DNA from: Hyphomicrobiales bacterium
GTDB taxonomy: Bacteria; Pseudomonadota; Alphaproteobacteria; Rhizobiales; Xanthobacteraceae
Direction of reading: 5' to 3'
Assembly: GCA_003135415.1 (NCBI GenBank)
Contig: PLBP01000030.1
Span: 1 to 56,390, forward strand
Length of the DNA: 56,390 nt
This document shows positions 1 through 9,441 of the stretch, one piece after another. Within the stretch, counting starts at the first letter, position 1, and each line of letters opens with the position of its first letter. The translations under genes were made by a program, and so were the position numbers. A model generated the notes under the pieces. It did not search any database, was not told the DNA's origin, and saw only the letters and a list, made by a program, of their open reading frames with translations.

Positions 1-71
1 TTCGCCTCAGTGGGAACGACGGGTTGGTTCGTTATGGATACATCAAGCATTGCGGCTGACCTATGCGACTT

Positions 72-1091
72 TCAATTCCGGCGATTTGCGATGAAATGCG
101 CCGCCGTTTTCAGAACGCCGCTATCATCGCCGAGCGAGGAGATCGCCGATTCCGCTTCCTGAACGAGCGCCTGAAGCCTTTCGCGCGCGCCCTCAACGCC
201 GAGCAGGCTCACGAAGGTCGCCTTGTTCGCGGCGGCATCCTTACCGGTCGCTTTGCCGACCGTCGCCGCATCGCCGTCGACATCGAGCAAATCGTCGGCG
301 ATCTGAAACGCTTCGCCGATCGCCGAGCCGTAACGGGCAAGTGCCGGGCGCGCATTCGACTGTGCCTGCCCGAGGATTCCTCCGCTCAAGCAGGCAAACA
401 CCAAAAGCGCGCCCGTCTTCATTGCTTGCAATGCTTTAATATCTTCAACCGTGAGCGGGCTCTGCTGGCCATTTGCAAATCGGCCTTCGGCCGCGAGATC
501 GAGGATCTGTCCGCCGGCCATCCCGCCGACACCGGCGGCTTTCGCGAGCGCGGAAATCAGTTCGACCCGGATGGCTGCATCGGGATGGGTCTCCGGGCGG
601 GAGAGAATATCGAAAGCCAGAGTCAAAAGGCTGTCGCCGGCCAGGATCGCGGTTGCCTCATCGAAAGCCTTGTGAACGGTCGGTCGCCCGCGGCGCAATG
701 CGTCGTCGTCCATGGCGGGCAGATCGTCGTGGACAAGCGAGTAGCAATGCACGCACTCAAGCGCTGCGGCCACCATCAACGCCTGATGCCTCGGAACGCC
801 AAACAAATTCGCGGTTTCAACCACCAGAAATGGGCGAAGCCGCTTGCCGCCTCCGAGGCTCGCGTAGCGCATCGCATCAAGCAGCCGTGCCGGCCGCAGT
901 TGCTCGCCGGCGGCTAATTCCGATTGCAGCAATTGGTCGAGCACGACTTCCGTCTCGGCGGCGGTCGCGTCCAGGCGTTGTTTGAATAGCTCGCTGGCGT
1001 CGATACCGCGCGAAGGCGGGATTTGGCCGGAATATGGCCGCGTTGAGGCTTGAGAAGGTAGTCTTGCCAATGCACCAGACCCTTGCCGCAC
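72..1091 (-). CDS. ispA: Farnesyl diphosphate synthase (polyprenyl synthetase)
   Basis: Short-chain trans-prenyltransferase that condenses isopentenyl and dimethylallyl diphosphate to farnesyl diphosphate, the substrate of the HpnC/D/E squalene route encoded next door. The first aspartate-rich motif is DDLPAMDDD at residues 122-130 and the second is DDLLD at 266-270; the four-residue insert between the aspartates of the first motif is the bacterial FPP-synthase type. The frame opens with GTG and is 339 residues, about 30-40 longer than usual, because recognisable homology only begins near residue 35 (FKQRLDATAAE). I see no in-frame ATG or GTG closer to that point, only a TTG at residue 8, so the start is uncertain. 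It is divergent from hpnB. Product confidence is high; a geranylgeranyl product cannot be excluded from sequence alone. Confidence 0.9.
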   Translation of the reverse strand: MRQGSGALARLPSQASTRPYSGQIPPSRGIDASELFKQRLDATAAETEVVLDQLLQSELAAGEQLRPARLLDAMRYASLGGGKRLRPFLVVETANLFGVPRHQALMVAAALECVHCYSLVHDDLPAMDDDALRRGRPTVHKAFDEATAILAGDSLLTLAFDILSRPETHPDAAIRVELISALAKAAGVGGMAGGQILDLAAEGRFANGQQSPLTVEDIKALQAMKTGALLVFACLSGGILGQAQSNARPALARYGSAIGEAFQIADDLLDVDGDAATVGKATGKDAAANKATFVSLLGVEGARERLQALVQEAESAISSLGDDSGVLKTAAHFIANRRN

Positions 1092-1210
1092 TATTCCGTT
1101 AAACTTGCCGTCCAGTCAAATTGTTCCCTATGAACCAATCCGGCTTTCAGGCATTAATTACAAGCACCTGAACTACAAGTACCTACCGTCATTTCGGAAG
1201 TCTTCCAACC
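1092..1210. promoter_or_regulatory. Divergent ispA/hpnB intergenic region
   Basis: This 119-base spacer separates the divergent ispA and hpnB starts and must hold the promoter of the hpnBCDE-shc operon. A weak Shine-Dalgarno ggaag lies at about 1196-1200, ten bases before the hpnB ATG. The middle (about 1152-1183) is AT-richer than the surroundings. I could not identify a convincing -35/-10 pair or operator. Confidence 0.4.
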
Positions 1211-2359
1211 ATGTTGAGCGCCATATCCCTCGTGATCTGGTTATACCTGATCTTGGCCCGCGGGGGCTTCTGGCTAGGTTCCGTGCGGGACGGGTCGCGG
1301 CCGCCCACTCCTCCGAAATGGCCCGCCATTGCCATCGTGATACCCGCCCGCAACGAAGCCGAACTGATCGGCTTGAGCATGCGCTCCTTGTTGCGCCAGG
1401 ACTATCCTGGCCCGGTTACACTCATTGTCGTCGACGACGATAGCAGCGATGGGACAGCCGCCTTGGCGAGAGCCGCGGCGGAGGAGGCGAAAGCCGGGAC
1501 ATATGTATCGGTCATAACCAGCCATGGCCTGCCGCCCGGCTGGACCGGAAAACTATGGGCCGTCAGTCAAGGCGTCGGTGAGGCCGAAGCGCAACAGATC
1601 CGTCCAGACTACATTCTGCTGACCGATGCCGACATCGTTCACGCGCCCGATACGTTGGCATGGCTGGTGTCGAAGGCGCTGGTCGGCGGCTTCGCATTGA
1701 CATCGCTACTGGCTAAGCTCCGCTGTGAAAGTCTCGCAGAGCGCAGCCACGTCCCCGCCTTCGTCTTTTTTTTCCAGATGCTTTTCCCCTTTGCGTGGGT
1801 GAACCGGCCTAAGTCCTCGACGGCAGCGGCCGCGGGCGGCTGCATGCTGATAAACGCGGACGCGCTCCGCCGCTCTGGCGGGATCGAAAGCGTCCGAAAC
1901 GCGCTGATCGACGATTGCGCATTGGCGAAAGCATTAAAGGCACAAGGTCCCATCTGGCTCGGCCTCACCGATCGCGTTCGCAGCATCCGGGCGTACGAGA
2001 AATTTGTCGATGTGAAACGGATGATTTCGCGATCGGCCTATGCGCAGCTTCGCTATTCCCCGTTCTTGCTTGTTTTGACGATCGCCGGCATGGCGCTCAC
2101 ATTCGCCGCCTCGCCGTTGCTTGCGGTGTTCGGAAGCGGGCCGGAGCGGTATTTGGGATTGGCGGCATGGGCGATCATGGCGGCGTCGTTTCAGCCGACA
2201 TTGCGTTTTTACCGCGTGTCGCCGTTGTGGGGCGCGGCCCTTCCCGGCATTGCATTTTTATACGCGTATTACACGCTTGATTCCGCTTATCGGCATGCGC
2301 GGAGGCAGGGAGGCAAGTGGAAGGGACGCGTATATGCCGACGCGCTAAGCTCGCGATGA
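1211..2359 (+). CDS. hpnB: Hopene-associated glycosyltransferase HpnB
   Basis: GT2-type glycosyltransferase conserved in hopanoid clusters; its exact acceptor is not settled. A short N-terminal hydrophobic segment (residues 1-22) precedes a GT-A fold with the nucleotide-sugar motif DDDSSDGT at 75-82 and a DAD metal-binding motif in LLTDADIVHAP near 140-150. Hydrophobic helices at about 285-310, 318-330 and 340-360 suggest membrane anchoring with the catalytic domain in the cytoplasm. Length (382) fits the HpnB family. It is the first gene of a plus-strand operon and its TGA overlaps the hpnC ATG as ATGA. Assignment rests on motifs plus its position directly before hpnC. Confidence 0.88.
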   Translation: MLSAISLVIWLYLILARGGFWLGSVRDGSRPPTPPKWPAIAIVIPARNEAELIGLSMRSLLRQDYPGPVTLIVVDDDSSDGTAALARAAAEEAKAGTYVSVITSHGLPPGWTGKLWAVSQGVGEAEAQQIRPDYILLTDADIVHAPDTLAWLVSKALVGGFALTSLLAKLRCESLAERSHVPAFVFFFQMLFPFAWVNRPKSSTAAAAGGCMLINADALRRSGGIESVRNALIDDCALAKALKAQGPIWLGLTDRVRSIRAYEKFVDVKRMISRSAYAQLRYSPFLLVLTIAGMALTFAASPLLAVFGSGPERYLGLAAWAIMAASFQPTLRFYRVSPLWGAALPGIAFLYAYYTLDSAYRHARRQGGKWKGRVYADALSSR

Positions 2360-3240
2360 TCGACAGCGCCGGCCTTCGATCGGGGAAAAGCCACCGGGAC
2401 GAGAATTTTCCTGTGGCATCGCGCTTGATCGAACGCCGCCATCGTCCCGTCATTCTGGCGTTCTATAATTTTATTCGTGTCGCCGACGACATCGCGGACC
2501 ATCCGCGTTTGAGCCCAAGCGAAAAGCTTGCAAGGCTCGACAGCCTCGAAGCGAGCCTCTTGGGCAAAGGCGACGGCGAACCGGTTGGCGCGGCTCTGCG
2601 CGAAGCGATCAGCAGCCGCGGGCTTTCCGCTCATCACCCGCAGGACGTGCTGAAGGCGTTTCGGCAGGACGTGCTCAAGTCCCGCTATGACAATTGGGGC
2701 GATCTGATCGGTTACTGCACGTATTCGGCGATGCCCGTGGGCCGCTTTGTGCTCGACGTTCACGGCGAATCGAAATCGACGTGGCCGACTTCGGACGCGC
2801 TGTGCGCGGCATTGCAGATCATCAATCATTTGCAAGACTGCGCGGCCGATTACCGTAAGCTCGACCGCGTCTACCTTCCGCTCGACGTCCTTTCGGCTCA
2901 TGGCGTCGCCGTCGAGGCGCTCGGCCAGACGCATTCCAGCCCGGCATTGATCGGCTACCTGCATGATCTCGCCGAGCGCACCGCCAATCTTCTGCATCAG
3001 AGTCACGCATTGCCGGAGATCGTCGGCAATGTGCGGCTCGCCATGGAGATTTCGGCGATCCAGAAATTGGCCGGCCGCCTCGTCGTAATTCTGCAAACGC
3101 GCGATCCGCTGCGTGAATCGGTACATTTGACCAAGGCGCAGGCACTGATGAGCGGAGCGGCCGGTGCTACGATGCGCCTGTTGCGCGTGTTGATCCGGAC
3201 GGCATCGCATTTTAATCGGCCGCAAACGCATGAATCCTGA
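2356..3240 (+). CDS. hpnC: Squalene synthase family protein HpnC (hydroxysqualene synthase)
   Basis: Member of the squalene/phytoene synthase fold. In the HpnCDE route HpnD makes presqualene diphosphate, HpnC converts it to hydroxysqualene and HpnE reduces that to squalene. I choose the ATG at 2356 because it overlaps the hpnB stop by four bases; a more upstream in-frame ATG at 2317 would overlap hpnB by 43 bases. With this start the protein is 294 residues, typical of HpnC, and begins just before the conserved ENFPVASRL block (residues 16-24). The first acidic motif is ADDIAD at 43-48, the second a weaker LQDCAADY. The 3' end overlaps hpnD by 11 bases, implying translational coupling. Confidence 0.9.
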   Translation: MIDSAGLRSGKSHRDENFPVASRLIERRHRPVILAFYNFIRVADDIADHPRLSPSEKLARLDSLEASLLGKGDGEPVGAALREAISSRGLSAHHPQDVLKAFRQDVLKSRYDNWGDLIGYCTYSAMPVGRFVLDVHGESKSTWPTSDALCAALQIINHLQDCAADYRKLDRVYLPLDVLSAHGVAVEALGQTHSSPALIGYLHDLAERTANLLHQSHALPEIVGNVRLAMEISAIQKLAGRLVVILQTRDPLRESVHLTKAQALMSGAAGATMRLLRVLIRTASHFNRPQTHES

Positions 3241-4078
3241 GATGACCCAGGTCCTGGAAAGGAGCGAGAGTGCGGCGGCCCGCGCGGGCGGAAGCTCGTT
3301 TTATTTCGCGATGCGGATACTGCCTCGAGAACAAAGGGAGGCAATGTTCGAGGTCTACTCGTTCTGCAGGGCGGTCGACGATGTCGCCGACAGCGATGCG
3401 TCTCATTCCTCGCGGTTGAAGGGCCTCGCTGACTGGCGGCAAAATATCGATGCGCTTTATGCCGGGCGCGCTCCGGCGGGTCTTGAGGCGCTCGCGCGCG
3501 CAACCGCTCGGTTTTCTCTGCAGAAAGAGGATTTCCTCACGGTGATCGAGGGAATGGAAATGGATGCAGCGGAAGACATCCGCGCTCCCGATCTCGAGCA
3601 GCTCGATCTTTATTGTGACCGTGTTGCCTCCGCCCCCGGACGGCTATGCGTCCGCATATTCGGAATGGACGAATCGAACGGCAAAATGCTTGCGCACCAT
3701 CTCGGCCGCGCATTGCAATTGACCAATATCTTGCGGGACATCGACGAGGATGCGGCTGTCGGGCGCCTCTATCTGCCGCAGGAAGCGTTGCGATTGGCCG
3801 GCATACGCATCACCAACCCCAACTCCGCGATTTCAGATGCCGATATCGGGGTTGCTTGCAACTTCGTCGTCGAGCGGGCGCGGGATCATTTTATCAAATC
3901 GGACGAGATCCTCGCGCGCTTTCCGCGCCGCATCGCCCGGACGGCGAAGATTATGGAAGTGGCCTATCGGCAAATGCTCGAGAATATGGTCGTGCGCGGC
4001 TGGTCTTGGCCGCGTCACCGCATTCGCCTCAGCCGGCCCCAATTACTACGGATTGCGTTGCGGCATGCGATCATCTGA
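3230..4078 (+). CDS. hpnD: Presqualene diphosphate synthase HpnD
   Basis: Joins two farnesyl diphosphates head to head to presqualene diphosphate, the first committed step to squalene in the HpnCDE pathway. Both prenyl-diphosphate-binding aspartate motifs are clear: DDVAD at residues 50-54 within FCRAVDDVAD, and DIDED at 170-174 within LTNILRDIDEDAAVGR, followed by YLP. Length is 282 residues, normal for the family. The ATG at 3230 lies inside the hpnC 3' end; another ATG at 3242 would remove only four residues. The stop overlaps the hpnE start by 14 bases. HpnC and HpnD are paralogues; the intact second motif here favours HpnD. Confidence 0.92.
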   Translation: MNPEMTQVLERSESAAARAGGSSFYFAMRILPREQREAMFEVYSFCRAVDDVADSDASHSSRLKGLADWRQNIDALYAGRAPAGLEALARATARFSLQKEDFLTVIEGMEMDAAEDIRAPDLEQLDLYCDRVASAPGRLCVRIFGMDESNGKMLAHHLGRALQLTNILRDIDEDAAVGRLYLPQEALRLAGIRITNPNSAISDADIGVACNFVVERARDHFIKSDEILARFPRRIARTAKIMEVAYRQMLENMVVRGWSWPRHRIRLSRPQLLRIALRHAII

Positions 4079-5336
4079 TAGCGGAACCATTCATATTATC
4101 GGCGCGGGTCTCGCGGGACTTGCCGCCGGCGTGCGCCTGGCGGATCGCGGGCGAGCGATCATCATTCACGAGGCCACGGAACAACCGGGCGGCCGTTGCC
4201 GGTCGTATTACGACGAGACAACAGGCATGTTGATCGACAATGGAACGCATCTGGTGCTTTCCGGCAATCACGACGCGCGAGCTTTTGCGCGGAAGATCGG
4301 GACCGAAGCACGGCTCGAGGGGCCCGCAGCTGCCGATTTTCCCTTTGTGGATCTTGCAACCAACAAACGATGGACTTTGCAATTCGGCAACGGTTTTTTT
4401 CCCTGGTGGATTTTCGACAAGCATCGTCGCGTGCCGCAAACGAGCGTGTTCGATTATTTATCGCTGGCACGCCTCGCGTGGGCTTCGACCGACAAACCCC
4501 TCGGGGAGGTCATCAGTGACGCGGGCCCGCTATATAAGCGGCTGATCTCCCCGTTCTTGCTTGCCGCTTTGAACATCGAGCCGCTCAACGCCTCCAGCAA
4601 GCTCGCGGCGGCGCTCATTCGCGAGACGCTGGCACAGGGCGGCAAGGCGTGCCGGCCCCTAATGGCGCGCGAAGGAATCGGCAACGTATTTATTGAGCCT
4701 GCCGTCAATTACCTGCGGCAACGCGGTGTTACGGTATCGTTCAAGCACGAACTCCATGGTCTCCGCTTCGCCGACCATCGTGTCCTCGAACTCGATTTTG
4801 GAGACGAAGTCGTATCCCTCGGCGAAAACGATACCGTCATCCTCGCAGTCCCGGCCTACGCCGCCGACCGTCTCGTGCCGGATTTGCAGGCACCGTCTTC
4901 ATTCCGCCCGATCGTGAACGTGCATTTTCGCGTCGACTCGCCGCATTCTTTTCCGCCGATGATCGGCGTCGTCAACGGCACGAGCGATTGGATTTTCTCA
5001 ACGCCGGGCCGGATATCGGTCACGGTCAGCGATGCCGAGCGTTTATCTCGGATGCCGCGAGAGGCTATTGCGCGAGAAATCTGGAAAGACGTGGCTGCGG
5101 TTATGAAACTGCCGATCGAGCTTCCGCCGTGGCAAATTGTGCGGGAACGGCGTGCGACGTTCGCGGCGACGCCGGAGGAGAACGCCAAGCGTCCCCAGGC
5201 GGAAACGGAGTGGGACAACTTGTTCCTCGCGGGAGACTGGACCGCAACCGGCCTGCCGGCGACGCTCGAAGGCGCCATTCGCTCGGGCAATCGCGCCGCC
5301 GATCTCGTAAAGCTCAATCGACAGATCGCGGCATGA
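4065..5336 (+). CDS. hpnE: Hydroxysqualene dehydroxylase HpnE
   Basis: FAD-dependent amine-oxidase-fold enzyme that reduces hydroxysqualene to squalene. The open frame extends upstream into hpnD, but the ATG at 4065 overlaps the hpnD end by 14 bases and is followed at once by the FAD-binding Rossmann motif HIIGAGLAGLAAG (about residues 10-22). A glutamate closing the second strand appears in IIIHEATEQPGGR. The C-terminal FAD-contact region LFLAGDWTATGLPATLEGA is also typical of this fold. The protein is 423 residues, as expected. It is coupled to shc by ATGA. Confidence 0.92.
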   Translation: MRSSDSGTIHIIGAGLAGLAAGVRLADRGRAIIIHEATEQPGGRCRSYYDETTGMLIDNGTHLVLSGNHDARAFARKIGTEARLEGPAAADFPFVDLATNKRWTLQFGNGFFPWWIFDKHRRVPQTSVFDYLSLARLAWASTDKPLGEVISDAGPLYKRLISPFLLAALNIEPLNASSKLAAALIRETLAQGGKACRPLMAREGIGNVFIEPAVNYLRQRGVTVSFKHELHGLRFADHRVLELDFGDEVVSLGENDTVILAVPAYAADRLVPDLQAPSSFRPIVNVHFRVDSPHSFPPMIGVVNGTSDWIFSTPGRISVTVSDAERLSRMPREAIAREIWKDVAAVMKLPIELPPWQIVRERRATFAATPEENAKRPQAETEWDNLFLAGDWTATGLPATLEGAIRSGNRAADLVKLNRQIAA

Positions 5337-7312
5337 TGGCCGATGTCGCGAGTCCGTTGCCTGCGACGCCGGCGCTGGATTCCAGCGATGACCTCGATCG
5401 CGCGACCCATGCGGCGAGCCGCGCGATTCTCGAATCGCAGCGGCCCGATGGACACTGGGCGTTCGAATTGGAAGCGGATGCGACGATCCCCTCGGAATAC
5501 GTGCTGTTGCGGCATTATCGCGGCGAAGCGGTTGACGCCGCCCTTGAGGAAAAGATCGCCCGCTATTTGCGGCGAACCCAGGGACCTCATGGCGGCTGGG
5601 CGTTGTATCACGAGGGCGGCTTCGACATCAGCGCGAGCGTGAAGGCATATTTCGCGCTCAAAATGATCGGCGACCGGCCGGACGCGGACCACATGCGTCG
5701 CGCGCGCGAGGCGATATTGGCGCGCGGCGGCGCGAGTTGCTGCAACGTATTCACTCGCGTGCTGCTGTCGCTTTACGGCATTTTGTCCTGGCGGAGCGTG
5801 CCGGCGATGCCGGTGGAAATCACGCTGTTGCCGCGCTGGTTCCCATTTCATCTCTCGAAGATCTCGTACTGGGCACGGACCGTGATCGTGCCGCTCTTGG
5901 TCTTGCAGGCCATGAGGCCGCGGGCCAAGAATCCGCGCGGGGTGACGATCGACGAGCTTTTCGTCGAGAAGCCGGAACGTGTCGGCCCCGCCGCAAGGGC
6001 CCCGCACCAGAGCCGTTTGCTATTCTCGTTTTTCCGCGGCGTCGATGTCGTAGCGCGCGGCTTCGACGCGATTTCACCGAAGCGCTTGCGCCGGCGCGCG
6101 ATCGACAAGGCCGTCGCCTTCGTGACCGAACGGCTGAACGGCGATGACGGGCTCGGCGCGATTTTTCCCGCCATGGCCAACGCGGTGATGATGTTCGATG
6201 CGCTCGGCGGTGCGGCGAATGCTGGACACGCGGCGGTCGCGTGCGCGGCGATCGAGCGGCTCTTGGTGATTGGGCCGGACGAGGCCTATTGCCAGCCGTG
6301 CGTGTCGCCCGTTTGGGATACGGCGCTCACCTGTCACGCTCTCCTGGAGACCGGCGGCCAGGAAGCGATCGCGCAGGCCTGCAAGGGCCTGGAATGGCTC
6401 GCGCCTCTACAGGTCCTCAATACGCCCGGTGACTGGGCTGAGCGGCGGCCAGACGTGCGGCCCGGCGGCTGGGCGTTCCAATACGCCAATCCGCATTATC
6501 CCGACCTCGACGATACCGCGGTGATCGTGATGGCCATGGACCGCGCGCGCCGTCTCGGCGCCGGGCAGCATTTCAACTTGGCGATCGATCGCGCCGTGGA
6601 ATGGGTGCGGGGCCTGCAAAGCACTAACGGCGGATGGGCGGCCTTCGACGTCGACAATATTTACGGATACCTCAACAACATTCCATTCGCCGATCACGGC
6701 GCATTAACCGATCCACCCACCGAGGACGTGGCGGCGCGATGCGTCTCGATGCTGGCGCAACTCGGTGAGGCACCCGAACAAAGCCAAGCCCAAAGCCGTG
6801 CGGTCGAGTTTCTGCTTCGCCGGCAAATGCCGGAGGGGAGCTGGTACGGACGCTGGGGGATGAATTACATCTATGGAAGTTGGTCGGTGCTATGCGCGCT
6901 CAATGCTTGCGGGATTCCGCGCAATTCGCCCGAAATCCGGCGCGCAGCCGCGTGGCTCGTTTCGATTCAAAATCACGACGGCGGCTGGGGCGAAGACGGG
7001 TCGAGCTACAAGCTCGACTATCGCGGCTACGAGCCGGCCGCGAGCACCGCCTCACAGACGGCGTGGGCGCTGCTCGGCCTGATGGCTGCCGGCGAAGTCG
7101 AACACGCAGCCGTCGCACGCGGCATCCGGTATCTGCTGCAGAGCCAGAACGAAAGCGGCCTGTGGGATGAAGAACGATATACAGCGACGGGATTCCCGCG
7201 CGTATTTTACCTCCGCTACCACGGCTATCGGAAATTCTTTCCGCTCTGGGCGCTCGCCCGCTACCGCAATATGAAGGCGAGCAATTCCGCGTCCATCGAA
7301 TTCGGAATGTAA
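5333..7312 (+). CDS. shc: Squalene-hopene cyclase
   Basis: Cyclises squalene to hopene and hopanol, the defining hopanoid step; a monotopic membrane enzyme. The catalytic DXDD motif is DLDD at residues 391-394 (YPDLDDTAV). Several QW repeats are visible, including GPHGGWALY (85-92), RPGGWAFQY (377-384), STNGGWAAF and EGSWYGRWG, and the N-terminal RPDGHWAFE. I start at the ATG at 5333, which overlaps the hpnE stop (ATGA); a second ATG follows directly at 5336. This gives 659 residues, a standard SHC size. The longer open frame upstream is a shadow of hpnE. It is the last gene of the hpnBCDE-shc operon and converges on hpnH. Confidence 0.96.
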   Translation: MMADVASPLPATPALDSSDDLDRATHAASRAILESQRPDGHWAFELEADATIPSEYVLLRHYRGEAVDAALEEKIARYLRRTQGPHGGWALYHEGGFDISASVKAYFALKMIGDRPDADHMRRAREAILARGGASCCNVFTRVLLSLYGILSWRSVPAMPVEITLLPRWFPFHLSKISYWARTVIVPLLVLQAMRPRAKNPRGVTIDELFVEKPERVGPAARAPHQSRLLFSFFRGVDVVARGFDAISPKRLRRRAIDKAVAFVTERLNGDDGLGAIFPAMANAVMMFDALGGAANAGHAAVACAAIERLLVIGPDEAYCQPCVSPVWDTALTCHALLETGGQEAIAQACKGLEWLAPLQVLNTPGDWAERRPDVRPGGWAFQYANPHYPDLDDTAVIVMAMDRARRLGAGQHFNLAIDRAVEWVRGLQSTNGGWAAFDVDNIYGYLNNIPFADHGALTDPPTEDVAARCVSMLAQLGEAPEQSQAQSRAVEFLLRRQMPEGSWYGRWGMNYIYGSWSVLCALNACGIPRNSPEIRRAAAWLVSIQNHDGGWGEDGSSYKLDYRGYEPAASTASQTAWALLGLMAAGEVEHAAVARGIRYLLQSQNESGLWDEERYTATGFPRVFYLRYHGYRKFFPLWALARYRNMKASNSASIEFGM

Positions 7313-7336
7313 GAAGGCGCGATCGAGACAGGCTCG

Positions 7337-8482
7337 CTACGGTGCGCCGGCGAGACTGGTTTCGCGTTCGCGCTGGTGAATTTTTTCCACCTGCGTCTCG
7401 ACCTGCCGCGTGAACACGTATTCCGCCGGCCGTTGCCGGTCGAGCTCAATCTCGGGCGCCATCTCGCCTTCGGTGCGGACGCCGCGTAGAGCAACCCGCA
7501 TGGCTTTCAGCGGATTTGCCACCGCGTCATTCACGGCCGTGGCTTCGTAGCCGCAATGGACCATGCAATCGGCGCATTTTTCATAATTGCCGGTACCGTA
7601 GGAATCCCAGTGCGTCTCTTCCATCAGCTCGCGGAAGCTCTTGGCGTAACCTTCGCCCAACAGGTAGCAAGGCCGTTGCCAGCCGAAAATATTGCGCGTC
7701 GGATTGCCCCACGGCGTGCAGTGGTATTGCTGATTGCCGGCGAGGAAATCGAGGAACAGGCCGGACTGGCTGAAGTCCCAATTCCGTCCGCCGCGCCCGC
7801 GGCGAAGAATGTCGCGGAAGAGCTGTTTCGTTTTGTCGCGATTGAGGAAGTGCTGCTGGTCGGGAGCGCGCTCGTAGGCGTATCCGGGCGACACGGTGAT
7901 CCCATCGACACCCAGCTCTTGAACCGAATCGAAAAAGGCCGCGACCTTGTCCGCTTGGGCGTTGTTGAACAAGGTGCAATTGACGGTGACGCGAAAGCCG
8001 CGCTCCTTCGCACGCTTGATCGCGGAGAGGGCCCGATCATAAACACCCGGCTGGCAGACGGAAGCGTCGTGCATGGACTTGTCGCCGTCGAGATGCACCG
8101 ACCAGGTGAAGAACGTGCTCGGCTGGTATTGCGACATCCTCTTTTCCATCAACAACGCGTTGGTGCAGAGATAAACGAATTTTCTCCGCGCGATGATGCC
8201 CTTCACGATCTCGGGCAGCTTCTTGTGCAGCAGCGGCTCGCCGCCGGCGATCGACACGACCGGCGCTCCGCATTCGTCCACGGCGCCGAGCGCGTCTTCG
8301 ACGGACATGCTCTGTTTGAGGATTTCGTCGGGATAATCGATTTTGCCGCATCCGGCGCAGGCAAGATTGCAGCGGAAGAGCGGCTCAAGCATGAGCACGA
8401 GCGGATACCGCTTTCGGCCCGCAAGGCGTTGCCGAACGACGTAGCTGCCGACGAGAAATTTCTGCAAGAGAGGAATGCCCAC
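7337..8482 (-). CDS. hpnH: Adenosylhopene synthase HpnH (radical SAM)
   Basis: Radical SAM enzyme that joins a 5'-deoxyadenosyl group to hopene, giving adenosylhopane, the first C35 hopanoid. The radical SAM cysteines are C38, C42 and C45 (RCNLACAGCGK), followed by a GGEPLL motif for SAM binding near residue 98. The C-terminal part has further cysteines (YEKCADCMVHCGYEA) as in the DUF3463 tail of HpnH. It starts with GTG, two bases after the ispH stop, so it is translated as the last gene of the dxs-ispH-hpnH operon. Length 381 is typical. HpnG, which acts next, is encoded at 18.4 kb. Confidence 0.95.
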   Translation of the reverse strand: MGIPLLQKFLVGSYVVRQRLAGRKRYPLVLMLEPLFRCNLACAGCGKIDYPDEILKQSMSVEDALGAVDECGAPVVSIAGGEPLLHKKLPEIVKGIIARRKFVYLCTNALLMEKRMSQYQPSTFFTWSVHLDGDKSMHDASVCQPGVYDRALSAIKRAKERGFRVTVNCTLFNNAQADKVAAFFDSVQELGVDGITVSPGYAYERAPDQQHFLNRDKTKQLFRDILRRGRGGRNWDFSQSGLFLDFLAGNQQYHCTPWGNPTRNIFGWQRPCYLLGEGYAKSFRELMEETHWDSYGTGNYEKCADCMVHCGYEATAVNDAVANPLKAMRVALRGVRTEGEMAPEIELDRQRPAEYVFTRQVETQVEKIHQRERETSLAGAP

Positions 8483-8484
8483 GT

Positions 8485-9441
8485 TTACCGTCCTTGTCCA
8501 ATTGTACCGGTGCTTGCCACATCGAGCAGCTCGACGGGAACCCGAAATGCGACGCGCTCCTCACGGCCGGGCAATGTGGATACCTCGACCGGCTCAATCC
8601 GGCCGATGGCGTCGATCACATCCACGACCATGACTTCGGGCGCCGAGGCGCCCGCGGTGATACCCACAACCTCGACGTCCTGCAACCATTCGGGCTTGAC
8701 GTCGCTGCCACTCGCGATCAGGTGGGCCGGGATCCCAGCCTCGATTCCGATTTCGCGCAGCCGATTGGAATTCGAGCTGTTCTTCGCGCCCACGACGAAA
8801 ATAACGTCGACCAGCTTGCTCAGTTCTTTCAGAGCCGTTTGGCGATTTTGTGTCGCGTAGCAAATATCCTCAGTGCCGGGTCCGATGATGTCGTCGAAGC
8901 GCCGGTATAGCGCCTCGATGATCCCACGCGTGTCGTCCATGCTCAACGTAGTCTGGGTCACGTAGGCAATCGGCGTATCCCTTGGAAGGCCTGTCGCTTC
9001 GATGTCACGTTCGGATTGAACCAACAAGACCGGTCCGGAAATCTGGCCGAGTGTGCCCAATACTTCGGGGTGTCCGGCGTGGCCAATCAGGATCACTGTA
9101 CGCCCTTGGCGAAGGTAGTGCCTTCCCTGAGCGTGAACCTTGGAAACCAATGGACAGGTCGCATTCAAGACGTGCAAGCCGCGCCGCTTCGCCTCGGTCT
9201 CGACGGTTTTGGCAACGCCATGCGCGCTGAAAATGGTTATCCCTTCGGGTGGAATTTCAGAAAGCTCCTCGACAAAAACAGCGCCGCGCGCCTTCAGCGA
9301 TTCGACCACCCATCTATTGTGCACGATTTCGTGGCGCACATAGACGGGCGGCCCATACTTGTCGAGTGCGCGCTCGACAATTTCAATTGCTCTTACAACA
9401 CCGGCGCAGAAACCGCGCGGTTGGGCGAGAATGACCTTCAT
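8485..9441 (-). CDS. ispH: 4-hydroxy-3-methylbut-2-enyl diphosphate reductase
   Basis: Last enzyme of the MEP pathway, reducing HMBPP to isopentenyl and dimethylallyl diphosphate. The three iron-sulfur cysteines are C12 (QPRGFCAGV), C96 (NATCPLV) and C194 ([11 protein letters not shown]). The HEIVHN and GHPEVLGT motifs with substrate-binding histidines and the SSNSNRL block are also present. Length 318 matches the family. The ATG overlaps the dxs stop by four bases, and hpnH begins two bases after its own stop, so precursor supply and hopanoid side-chain building share one transcript. Confidence 0.96.
   Translation of the reverse strand: MKVILAQPRGFCAGVVRAIEIVERALDKYGPPVYVRHEIVHNRWVVESLKARGAVFVEELSEIPPEGITIFSAHGVAKTVETEAKRRGLHVLNATCPLVSKVHAQGRHYLRQGRTVILIGHAGHPEVLGTLGQISGPVLLVQSERDIEATGLPRDTPIAYVTQTTLSMDDTRGIIEALYRRFDDIIGPGTEDICYATQNRQTALKELSKLVDVIFVVGAKNSSNSNRLREIGIEAGIPAHLIASGSDVKPEWLQDVEVVGITAGASAPEVMVVDVIDAIGRIEPVEVSTLPGREERVAFRVPVELLDVASTGTIGQGR

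Noticed and set aside
2287-3231. Long minus-strand open frame opposite hpnC (and similar ones at 4856-6007, 7556-8860 plus, 34709-35527, 43559-44644 and 48273-49676)
   Set aside because: High GC leaves long empty antisense frames. Their composition is Arg/His/Asp-rich with no domain, and a well-supported gene lies on the other strand; only the 48273 end contributes a real piece (DUF1330).
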